Part shown: positions 14,274 through 19,368 of the stretch, in pieces | Position numbering within the stretch: the first letter of the stretch is position 1 | Layout of the letters: the number at the start of each line of letters is the position of its first letter | Assembly (NCBI GenBank): GCA_964244695.1 | Contig: CAXTJZ010000049.1 | Location: forward strand, 1-19,368 | Source: BOG-908 sp964244695 | GTDB taxonomy: Bacteria > Pseudomonadota > Alphaproteobacteria > Acetobacterales > Acetobacteraceae | Direction: 5' to 3' | Length of the DNA stretch: 19,368 nucleotides | Notes under the pieces: model-generated | Told to the model about the DNA's origin: nothing | Seen by the model: only the letters and a program-made list of their open reading frames with translations | Database searches by the model: none | Position numbers and translations under genes: made by a program

Positions 14274-15497
14274 ATGAGATACCTCTTCCTCCACCAGAAC
14301 TTCCCCGCACAGTTCCTGCACCTGCTGCGCCACCTCGCCGAGCAGAACGCGCACGAGTTGCTGTTCATCACCGAAGCGCAGCGCAACCAGATCGCCGGCG
14401 TGCGCAAGGTGGTGCGCGCGGCACCGGACGTGAAAGCCGCGGCGAGTTGGCACCTGATGGCGCGCGACATGGAAATGGCGCTGCTGCGGGCGGACAGCGT
14501 GGCGCGCACGGCGGTCAGCCTGAAAGCGCTCGGCTTCACGCCGGACATCATCATCGGCCACCAGGGCTGGGGCGAGATGCTGCACGTGAACGACGTGTGG
14601 CCGGATGCGCCGCTGCTGGGCTACCACGAATTCTACTACAACCTGCACGGCTACGACGTGGGCTTCGACCCCGAATTCCCGCCGGCGCCCGACATGGCCG
14701 CGCGGATCAGGGCGAAGAACGCCGTCAACCTGCTGGCGCTGTCCAACCCGGGGCTGGGGCAGACACCCACGGCGTTCCAGCACGGCACCTACCCCGCTTG
14801 GGCGCGCGACAAGATCCACGTGCTGCAGGAAGGCGTGAACCTGGACGTCTGCCGGCCGAACCCGGATCTACGCCGCCGCGTGGTGACGCTGGCCGGCTAC
14901 AAGGTGAAGCCCGCGGAAAAGCTGGTCACCTACGTGGTGCGCGACCTGGAGCCCTACCGCGGCTTCCACGTGTTCATGCGCAGCCTGCCGCGCCTGCTGG
15001 ACGCGCGGCCCGACACCCGCGTGATCCTGGTGGGCGGCGACGGCGTAAGCTACGGCGCCAAGCCCAACAAAGGCACCTGGCGCGAGCACATGCAGGACGA
15101 GTTGCACGGCAAGCTGGACCTGAGTCGCGTGCACTTTGCCGGCCGGGTGCAATACGAGACATACGTAAAGCTGCTGCAGCGCTCTGACGCGCATGTGTAT
15201 CTCACCTATCCTTTCGTCGCTTCCTGGTCCTTGCGCGAGGCGATGTCCGCCGGCTGCGCGCTGGTGGTCAGCGACACCGCACCGGTGCGCGAGTTCGTCA
15301 CCGACGGGGTGAGCGGGCGCCTGGCGCCGTTCCTGCAGCCCGACGCGATCGCGGACCACGTGCTGGCGATGCTGGAGGATACCAAGATGGCTGCGCGCCT
15401 GCGTGCGGGAGCGCGGGCCTGGGCGGAGGCTAATCTGGATATGGGTGTGTATATCGCGAACTATGAGAAGCTGATTGCCCGGGCTGTTGGGGCGTAA
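14274..15497 (+). CDS. Glycosyltransferase family 4 (GT-B fold)
   Basis: 407 residues, soluble, with a GT-B two-lobe layout. The N-lobe (about 1-190) opens M-R-Y-L-F-L-H-Q-N-F-P-A-Q-F and carries I-I-G-H-Q-G-W-G-E-M-L and Y-H-E-F-Y-Y. The C-lobe (about 195-400) carries Y-V-V-R-D-L-E-P-Y-R-G-F-H-V-F-M-R, V-G-G-D-G-V-S-Y-G, V-H-F-A-G-R-V, and the nucleotide-sugar site P-F-V-A-S-W-S-L-R-E-A-M-S-A-G-C-A-L-V-V-S-D, with acidic residues typical of retaining GT4 enzymes. The sugar and acceptor are not readable. ATG 14274 starts the conserved M-R-Y-L-F; a TTG two codons earlier is possible. No good Shine-Dalgarno is present because the upstream DNA is the repeat. It is third in a glycan-related gene group after the multidomain glycosyltransferase and the ChW-like gene. 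Confidence 0.92.
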   Translation: MRYLFLHQNFPAQFLHLLRHLAEQNAHELLFITEAQRNQIAGVRKVVRAAPDVKAAASWHLMARDMEMALLRADSVARTAVSLKALGFTPDIIIGHQGWGEMLHVNDVWPDAPLLGYHEFYYNLHGYDVGFDPEFPPAPDMAARIRAKNAVNLLALSNPGLGQTPTAFQHGTYPAWARDKIHVLQEGVNLDVCRPNPDLRRRVVTLAGYKVKPAEKLVTYVVRDLEPYRGFHVFMRSLPRLLDARPDTRVILVGGDGVSYGAKPNKGTWREHMQDELHGKLDLSRVHFAGRVQYETYVKLLQRSDAHVYLTYPFVASWSLREAMSAGCALVVSDTAPVREFVTDGVSGRLAPFLQPDAIADHVLAMLEDTKMAARLRAGARAWAEANLDMGVYIANYEKLIARAVGA

Positions 15498-15506
15498 GGA
15501 AGAGAA

Positions 15507-15643
15507 GCAAGGCCTTCTTTTCTGAAGAAAAGAAGCAAAAGACTTTTACTCCGCTGTCGCCGTGCCTGTCCTGCTGGTCTTCGCCTTTGTGATACGGGAA
15601 TGGCCGCCTCACGTCCGGTTACGGCTTCATCGGACTCCTTGCT
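15507..15643. repeat. Palindromic repeat copy 6, degenerate (arm A plus remnant of arm B)
   Basis: A good type A left arm (15507-15548) follows the glycosyltransferase stop by 9 bases. The core begins ACTCCGCTGTCGC, as in copy 5, but then decays. The right arm lacks its A/T hairpin; only GGACTCCTTGCTT (15631-15643) recalls the GGACTGCTTGCTT end of arm B. That remnant lies inside the last codons of the minus-strand gene ending at 15627. Confidence 0.65.
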
Positions 15644-16040
15644 TCACCTGTTTCTCAGAAGCCCGGCGTAACGGCTGCGCTTCCGTGAATATGTTCCGAT
15701 GATTGAATTCTGCCGGCGAGGAAAACGTCAGGAACTCGCGCATCCCTTTCGCCGCCGACGCGGTGGTGAACCACGGATCGTGCAGAAAACGGCAGGGTTC
15801 TCCTGCCCAGCCAGGCACGACAGGCAATCCATACCGCTTGGCCAGATACTCGCAGATCGCTCCCAGAAGGGCGTCTGTCCGATCATCGCAGGTGCGCGCG
15901 GGCTCGTCTTCGAGCGCGGCCAATCGTTTGTCGGGCGGCGCGAGGTAGAAAGTATCCAGGAACTCGGCAATGGCGATCTCGGCCGGAACGCCGCCGGCAA
16001 TCCGCCCTGCTGCCTCAGAGAGGGTACTCGGGCGTGTCAC
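15627..16040 (-). CDS. Uncharacterised partner of a nucleotidyltransferase gene (possible toxin-antitoxin component)
   Basis: 137 residues, no membrane segment or signal peptide. It is mostly helical, with A-I-A-E-F-L-D-T-F-Y-L-A near the start, L-L-G-A-I-C-E-Y-L-A-K-R-Y-G-L-P mid-protein, and a C-terminal F-L-H-D-P-W-F and E-F-N-H-R-N-I-F-T-E-A-Q-P-L-R-R-A. I recall this combination from small proteins encoded next to nucleotidyltransferases, but no function is established to my knowledge. GTG 16040 is preceded by GGAG about 9 bases upstream. It starts 30 bases after the nucleotidyltransferase stop on the same strand, so the two form an operon. The final residues (K-Q-V-K-Q-G-V-R) fall in DNA resembling a decayed repeat arm. 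Confidence 0.75.
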   Translation of the reverse strand: MTRPSTLSEAAGRIAGGVPAEIAIAEFLDTFYLAPPDKRLAALEDEPARTCDDRTDALLGAICEYLAKRYGLPVVPGWAGEPCRFLHDPWFTTASAAKGMREFLTFSSPAEFNHRNIFTEAQPLRRASEKQVKQGVR

Positions 16041-16070
16041 TGTCGGCTTCTCCGTCCGGCCAAATATGTT

Positions 16071-16625
16071 TCAGGAAGAACCGTTCGCGCTCGGGTTTTC
16101 GGCTGACCGCGGAAAAAAGCGCGCAAGAACCGAAACCGCGTCGTCGATGTTGCCGACCCGCGCGGCTCGCAGCAACGCACGTATGTCCTCGATTTCACGG
16201 ACGCCTTTCACCGGGTCATTGATGCGCATCGCCTTGAGCTTCAAGGCCAGCATGTAGTCAAGCGAGGGCACGCTCACGCGCAGTCCCGGCTCCCCGGCCT
16301 TGGGGAACGTGCCGAACTCGACATGGTCAGTTGCACGTCCGGCAAGCGGGCTCAGATGAAACTGCACGGCATCGTTCAGCCAGTCCGGTGACCAGGCGTT
16401 ATCACGTGCTATGGCGGCAACCGCGCCGGAGAGCCAGTCCGGCCAGGGCGTGTCCAGGGCCGCAATGTCCACGTCTTCCGTGGCAAAGCAAAAGTTGCTG
16501 GCGAGCATTAGCGCCGAGCCACCATAGACGGCGATGTCCAGCATGGTGCGGTTCTCGGCAGCGGCACGCCCGATGCGCTCGAAAGCCTCGACCAAAGCCG
16601 CTTTGCTGAAGTTCTTTTCCACCAC
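16071..16625 (-). CDS. Nucleotidyltransferase-fold protein (DUF6036 / AbiEii-like)
   Basis: 184 residues. The minimal nucleotidyltransferase signature is present: Y-G-G-S-A-L-M-L (34-41), then T-E-D-V-D-I (49-54) with two metal-binding aspartates. A later S-L-D-Y-M-L-A-L-K-L-K-A-M-R matches the conserved Lys-containing helix of AbiEii/DUF6036-type proteins, followed by D-P-V-K-G-V-R-E-I-E-D-I-R-A-L-L. Such proteins often act as the toxin of type IV-like toxin-antitoxin or abortive-infection pairs; that role here is inferred from the fold and the partner gene. The reading frame stays open upstream to 16892 through the repeat, but conserved sequence begins at V-V-E-K-N-F. I chose GTG 16625 (GTG 16622 is equivalent); no strong Shine-Dalgarno is seen. 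The pair sits between two repeat copies and next to ribosomal genes. Confidence 0.82.
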   Translation of the reverse strand: MVEKNFSKAALVEAFERIGRAAAENRTMLDIAVYGGSALMLASNFCFATEDVDIAALDTPWPDWLSGAVAAIARDNAWSPDWLNDAVQFHLSPLAGRATDHVEFGTFPKAGEPGLRVSVPSLDYMLALKLKAMRINDPVKGVREIEDIRALLRAARVGNIDDAVSVLARFFPRSAENPSANGSS

Positions 16626-16643
16626 GCTTAGTCTACGACCAAA

Positions 16644-16790
16644 GCAAGCAGTCCTTTTTTGAAAGAAGGACCAAAAAAAATTTACTGCCCCGCATTTGCA
16701 CCAGCCGTGCGCCGCAGGAAACACGCAAGCCTCTCGGCAGCGGAGTAGCAAAAGTTTTTTGCTTCTTTTTTTCAAAAAAGAAGGCCTTGC
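16644..16790. repeat. Palindromic repeat copy 7 (arm B ... inverted arm A)
   Basis: The arm order is reversed relative to copies 1, 2 and 5: type B on the left (GCAAGCAGTCC...), type A inverted on the right (GCTTC...GGCCTTGC). The left arm has an A-run expansion and lost one pairing base. It fills most of the 267 bases between the divergent nucleotidyltransferase and rpsF starts. The remaining 16791-16892 must hold the rpsF promoter, but I see no convincing -35/-10 pair. Confidence 0.85.
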
Positions 16791-16892
16791 TTTCTGCCTT
16801 GCCGCCTGCCTAAAACCCCCACCCCTGCCACAGCAAGGCAATGCTGCGGCTATGCTCGCCTCCCGCGAGCCCACCAGCCATAGGGACCACAC

Positions 16893-17342
16893 ATGCCATT
16901 ATACGAAACCGTGCTGATAGCGCGGAACGATGTCACGCAGCAGCAGGTCGAAGCCGTCGCCGACACCATCGCCACCCAGCTAGAGGCTGACGGCGGCACG
17001 GTCGACAAGCGCGAATACTGGGGCCTGCGCTCGCTTTCCTACCGGATCAAGAAGAACCGCAAGGGCCATTACATGCTGCTGGGCCTGAATGCCCCGCCGG
17101 CCAGCGTGAAGGAGATCGAGCGTCAGCTCGGCCTGAACGAGGACGTGCTGCGCTTCATGACCATTCGCGTGGACGAGATCGACGAGAACCCCTCCGCCAT
17201 CCTGGCGCGCAAGTCCGATGATCGCGAGCGCAGCTTTCGCGGGCCTAAGCCTGCCGGCCGCTTCGAATCCGGCCGCAAGCGTGGCTATGACGACCGCGAG
17301 GAATTCCGCGCCCGTGACCTCAACGAACCAGGCGAAGAGTAG
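16893..17342 (+). CDS. rpsF: 30S ribosomal protein S6
   Basis: 149 residues; binds 16S rRNA with S18 in the central domain of the small subunit. The S6 fold covers about 1-95: M-P-L-Y-E-T-V-L-I-A-R at the start, W-G-L-R-S-L-S-Y-R-I-K-K-N-R-K-G-H-Y in the middle, and V-L-R-F-M-T-I-R-V-D. The remainder is a charged Arg/Asp/Glu/Gly tail of variable length, as is common in alphaproteobacteria. ATG 16893 has AGGGA about 7 bases upstream. It leads the rpsF-rpsR-rplI operon, with 6 bases between its stop and the rpsR start. Confidence 0.98.
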   Translation: MPLYETVLIARNDVTQQQVEAVADTIATQLEADGGTVDKREYWGLRSLSYRIKKNRKGHYMLLGLNAPPASVKEIERQLGLNEDVLRFMTIRVDEIDENPSAILARKSDDRERSFRGPKPAGRFESGRKRGYDDREEFRARDLNEPGEE

Positions 17343-17348
17343 ACAACC

Positions 17349-17630
17349 ATGTCAGATACCGATTCCGGCGAAGTAAACGTCGCCGCCCGCCGTGCGGCCG
17401 TAGGCGCCCGTCGCCCGTTCTTCCGCCGCCGCAAGAGCTGCCCGTTCAGCGGCCCGAACGCGCCGAAGATCGACTACAAGGACGTCCGTCTGCTCAGCCG
17501 CTTCCTCAGCGAGCGCGGCAAGATCGTGCCCAGCCGGATCACGGCCGTGTCCGCCAAGAAGCAGCGCGAATTGGCGCAGGCCATCAAGCGCGCGCGCTTC
17601 CTGGCGCTGCTCCCATACATCGTCTCCTGA
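17349..17630 (+). CDS. rpsR: 30S ribosomal protein S18
   Basis: 93 residues; pairs with S6 on 16S rRNA. Conserved S18 sequence begins at F-F-R-R-R-K-S-C-P-F and runs through I-D-Y-K-D-V-R-L-L-S-R-F-L-S-E-R-G-K-I-V-P-S-R-I-T and the C-terminal Q-R-E-L-A-Q-A-I-K-R-A-R-F-L-A-L-L-P-Y. A roughly 23-residue N-terminal extension (M-S-D-T-D-S-G-E-V-N-V) precedes it, longer than in E. coli. Only 12 bases separate it from rplI. Confidence 0.98.
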   Translation: MSDTDSGEVNVAARRAAVGARRPFFRRRKSCPFSGPNAPKIDYKDVRLLSRFLSERGKIVPSRITAVSAKKQRELAQAIKRARFLALLPYIVS

Positions 17631-17642
17631 GGGGCGCAGATC

Positions 17643-18212
17643 ATGGCACAGGTAGAACTGATCCTCCTCCAGCGCGTCGAGAAGCTCGGCCAGATGGGGG
17701 ACCTGGTGAAGGTCAAGCCGGGCTATGCCCGCAACTTTCTCCTGCCCGGCAAGCGCGCCATACGCGCGAACAAGGCAAACCTCGCGCAGTTCGAGCAGCA
17801 GCGCGTCCAGCTCGAGGCGCAGAACCTTAAGCGCCGCGAGGAGGCCGAGCGGCTGGCCGAGCGCGTGGATGGGATGAAGGTGGTGATTGTCCGCCAGGCC
17901 GGCGAGTCCGGTAGCCTGTATGGCAGCGTGAGCAACCGCGACATCGCGGACGGCTGCACGGCGGGCGGGCTGACGATCAGCCGGTCACAGGTGATCCTGC
18001 TGCACCCGATCAAGACGCTGGGACTGCACAAGGTAAACGTGAGCCTGCACCCGGAAGTCACCATCGGCGTAATCGCCAACGTGGCGCGCAGCACGGAAGA
18101 GGCCGAGCGCCAGGCGCGCGGCGAGGCCGTGGGCCAGGCGGCAGAGGACGAAGAGGCGGCTCTGGAGCCGGCGATGGTGTTTGGCGAGCAGGACCAGCCG
18201 GACCTCGCGTGA
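17643..18212 (+). CDS. rplI: 50S ribosomal protein L9
   Basis: 189 residues; binds 23S rRNA near the L1 stalk. The N-terminal RNA-binding domain shows E-L-I-L-L-Q-R-V-E-K-L-G-Q-M-G-D-L-V-K-V-K-P-G-Y-A-R-N-F-L-L-P. A connecting helix rich in Glu/Arg/Leu follows (about 45-78), then the C-terminal domain (G-S-L-Y-G-S-V-S-N-R-D-I-A, I-K-T-L-G-L-H-K-V-N-V-S-L-H-P-E-V). It ends in an acidic tail, about 40 residues longer than E. coli L9. ATG 17643 is preceded by GAGGGG. It is last in the rpsF operon, with a hairpin just after its stop. Confidence 0.98.
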   Translation: MAQVELILLQRVEKLGQMGDLVKVKPGYARNFLLPGKRAIRANKANLAQFEQQRVQLEAQNLKRREEAERLAERVDGMKVVIVRQAGESGSLYGSVSNRDIADGCTAGGLTISRSQVILLHPIKTLGLHKVNVSLHPEVTIGVIANVARSTEEAERQARGEAVGQAAEDEEAALEPAMVFGEQDQPDLA

Positions 18213-18522
18213 GGGCAACGCTAGGGGCTCTGCCCCTCCAAGTTTTGCTTGCGCTGAGAGTTCCACATTTAGCTCGGGGGCGTAGGCTACGCGCTGCTCT
18301 CGCTCGGCTTATCAAGAGCTGGGCGTGGGCGGAACGTGTTTACCGGCTGTAGCGGCATCGGTCTGTCTAGCAACTACACGGACACACACGTTTACGTGGC
18401 AAGTGTGATTACAGGCCTTTGCTGCCGTGCCTTCTCCGCACTCAAGTTCGCTTGCGACGGCATGTACGGCTGAAGCATCCGATGCGAGCAGCCCTGTTGT
18501 CCGCTTTGACAGCCCGGCCGCC
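18213..18522. other. Gene-free stretch between rplI and the rhodanese gene
   Basis: About 310 bases between convergent genes. It holds the probable rplI terminator and a 13-base palindrome GCGTAGGCTACGC (18280-18292). I see no conserved reading frame, tRNA or repeat arm. The GC content is visibly lower than in the flanking genes (for example around 18345-18420), and it may contain degraded coding remnants that I could not identify. Confidence 0.5.
18223..18246 (+). terminator. Probable terminator of the rpsF-rpsR-rplI operon
   Basis: AGGGGC (18223-18228) and GCCCCT (18232-18237) form a perfect 6-bp stem with a TCT loop, 11 bases after the rplI stop. CCAAG and then TTTT follow. The T run is short and slightly displaced, so termination strength is uncertain. 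Confidence 0.6.
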
Positions 18523-18909
18523 TCACATCCGCCAAGGCAGCCCATCGGCCTTCCATCCCGTGCCCGTCCCCTGCGGACCCTCGAAACCGAAAGCCACGTT
18601 GTAACAGGTGCCGAACCCGGCCGCCTCGGCGGCTTGCGCTGCCGCCAGGCTGCGCACCCCGCTACGGCACAGGAAATACAGCGTCTCCCCCGGCGCCACC
18701 CCGGCATCGCGCAGTTCCGCAATGAAGGCCGGGTTCACCATGCCGGTCGGGAACTGCCAGCTCAGCAGCAAGGGCGCCGTGCCTGCCTCGGCCAAATCAG
18801 GCACGCCGACAAGCTGCCATTCCCGTTCCGTCCGCACATCGACCAGCCGGGACTGCTTGTCCGCCAGCAGCGCGGCCCACGCGTCTTTCGGCATAACGTT
18901 CTCAACCAT
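18523..18909 (-). CDS. Single-domain rhodanese-like protein
   Basis: 128 residues, one rhodanese domain, probably a cytoplasmic sulfurtransferase or persulfide carrier. The domain begins A-W-A-A-L-L-A-D-K-Q-S-R-L-V-D-V-R-T-E-R-E-W (CH2A-like D-V-R-x-x-x-E-W) and has the active-site loop C-R-S-G-V-R-S with catalytic Cys81, followed by A-A-A-Q-A-A-E-A-A-G-F and the C-terminal N-V-A-F-G-F-E-G. I chose ATG 18909 because rhodanese homology starts there; a longer in-frame extension to 19026 reads as non-conserved sequence. A purine-rich GGGGCAG precedes the start at moderate distance. The substrate is unknown. It is convergent with rplI and divergent from the sensor gene at 19135. Confidence 0.9.
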   Translation of the reverse strand: MVENVMPKDAWAALLADKQSRLVDVRTEREWQLVGVPDLAEAGTAPLLLSWQFPTGMVNPAFIAELRDAGVAPGETLYFLCRSGVRSLAAAQAAEAAGFGTCYNVAFGFEGPQGTGTGWKADGLPWRM

Positions 18910-19134
18910 GCAGGCTGCCCCGATCGTGTGTGTAGGTCCCAGGATGCTGTGCCTGCCGCGCGGCAGAATGGCAATGCGGCTGTGCCCGACCCTGCAGAGC
19001 CTGGAGCCGGAGTAAACCTGTGGCACAAACCGGCACAGGGTCGCCCGACTTCCAACAGGCTGACATTCGATTTACGGTTTGCCTCCGATCACCCGTACCA
19101 CGGCGCAAGGGACTCCAATGACCAGAGAGTTCGC

Positions 19135-19368
19135 GTGACCGGGTTGTCCGACTGCTCCCAATTCACCCCGCATGACTTCTGTCTGGCGTGGCAGCCTGGC
19201 CTGGTCTGGCTGGAGGCGGTGTCCGACCTGCTGATCGCGGCAGCCTATTTCTCGATACCGGCGGCGCTGCTGCTGTTCGTCCGCCGCCGCCACGATCTGG
19301 ATTTCAGGCCGGTCTTCGGGTTGTTCTCGCCCGTCATCCTTCCCTGCGGCACCACGCACAGACTCGGC
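19135..19368 (+). CDS. Membrane sensor with ethylene-receptor (ETR1-like) N-terminal domain, partial
   Basis: The first 78 residues only; open at the window edge. Three hydrophobic segments are visible (about 21-30, 31-50, 58-71). The sequence V-S-D-L-L-I-A-A-A-Y-F-S-I-P and C-G-T-T-H matches the ethylene-binding domain of plant ETR1 and of cyanobacterial and proteobacterial sensor kinases. With GTG 19135 as residue 1, Asp31, Tyr38, Ile41, Pro42, Ile68, Cys71 and His75 each sit six residues later than ETR1 Asp25, Tyr32, Ile35, Pro36, Ile62, Cys65 and His69. Cys65 and His69 are ETR1's copper ligands. A histidine-kinase C-terminus is expected from the family but not seen. AGAGAG lies 5 bases before GTG 19135; the frame is open further upstream without an ATG. 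The usual F-G-A-F-I-x-x-C is replaced by F-G-L-F-S-P-V-I-L-P-C, with two unusual prolines. Confidence 0.8.
   Translation, partial: MTGLSDCSQFTPHDFCLAWQPGLVWLEAVSDLLIAAAYFSIPAALLLFVRRRHDLDFRPVFGLFSPVILPCGTTHRLG

Noticed and set aside
13191..14819. 542-codon minus-strand open frame running through repeat copy 5.
   Set aside because: It is antisense to the ChW-like and GT4 genes; the central lysine-rich part is only the translated repeat arms.
2041..16790. CRISPR array or classical insertion sequence as explanation for the A/T repeats.
   Set aside because: Spacing is kilobases and the arms are inverted pairs, not direct repeats with spacers. No transposase frame or consistent target duplication is visible.
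16626..16892. N-terminal extension of the nucleotidyltransferase to 16892.
   Set aside because: It would translate repeat copy 7 and the rpsF upstream region; conserved sequence begins at V-V-E-K-N-F.
18312..18722. 136-codon minus-strand frame reaching from the rhodanese gene into the gene-free stretch.
   Set aside because: It is out of frame with the rhodanese domain, and its product has no recognisable pattern.

Overview
The window is a high-GC chromosomal segment that looks alphaproteobacterial, most likely Acetobacteraceae (Rhodospirillales). The basis is the style of the S6-S18-L9 ribosomal proteins, an ArsR-methyltransferase fusion beside metH, and A/T-rich palindromic repeats, abutting gene ends, that encode peptides like K-A-F-F-F-E-K-K-K-Q-K-T-F. 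The taxonomic call is inference. Two runs of exactly 10 N (5228-5237, 13024-13033) look like scaffold-gap placeholders, and the first breaks a gene.

Layout. (1) 1-4111, mostly minus strand: the 5' two thirds of metH (cobalamin-dependent methionine synthase), an ArsR/SAM-methyltransferase fusion regulator of the SahR type, a small divergent CxCC protein, and a GNAT acetyltransferase of the phosphinothricin/methionine-sulfoximine type. The regulator and the small gene are fired by overlapping divergent promoters with a palindromic operator between them. (2) 4322-10012, plus strand: a type I secretion ABC transporter with a cysteine-less C39-like domain, its HlyD-family adaptor, and a 588-residue Sel1-repeat protein. 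(3) 10178-15497, plus strand: a TPR/GT2/GT4 multidomain glycosyltransferase, an uncharacterised protein with a ChW-like C-terminal region, and a GT4 glycosyltransferase. Regions 2 and 3 may together make and export a glycosylated surface product, but neither a secreted substrate nor a TolC-type outer-membrane protein is in view. (4) 15627-16625, minus strand: a nucleotidyltransferase plus partner gene that resembles a toxin-antitoxin pair. (5) 16893-18212, plus strand: rpsF-rpsR-rplI. (6) 18523-19368: a minus-strand rhodanese protein, and at the edge the start of a membrane sensor whose first 78 residues match the ethylene-binding domain of plant ETR1, with its metal/ethylene-site residues at identical spacing.

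The most distinctive non-coding feature is a family of six modular intergenic palindromes (about 125-150 bp). Two interchangeable outer arm types (A and B) differ by compensatory changes that keep the same hairpin, and each copy has its own GC-rich core. Most begin within about 10 bases of a stop codon. At least one core is a 30-bp perfect inverted repeat flanked by A and T runs, which fits a bidirectional terminator. One copy is translated as the C-terminus of the SahR-like protein, and others supply the DNA just before start codons of downstream genes.
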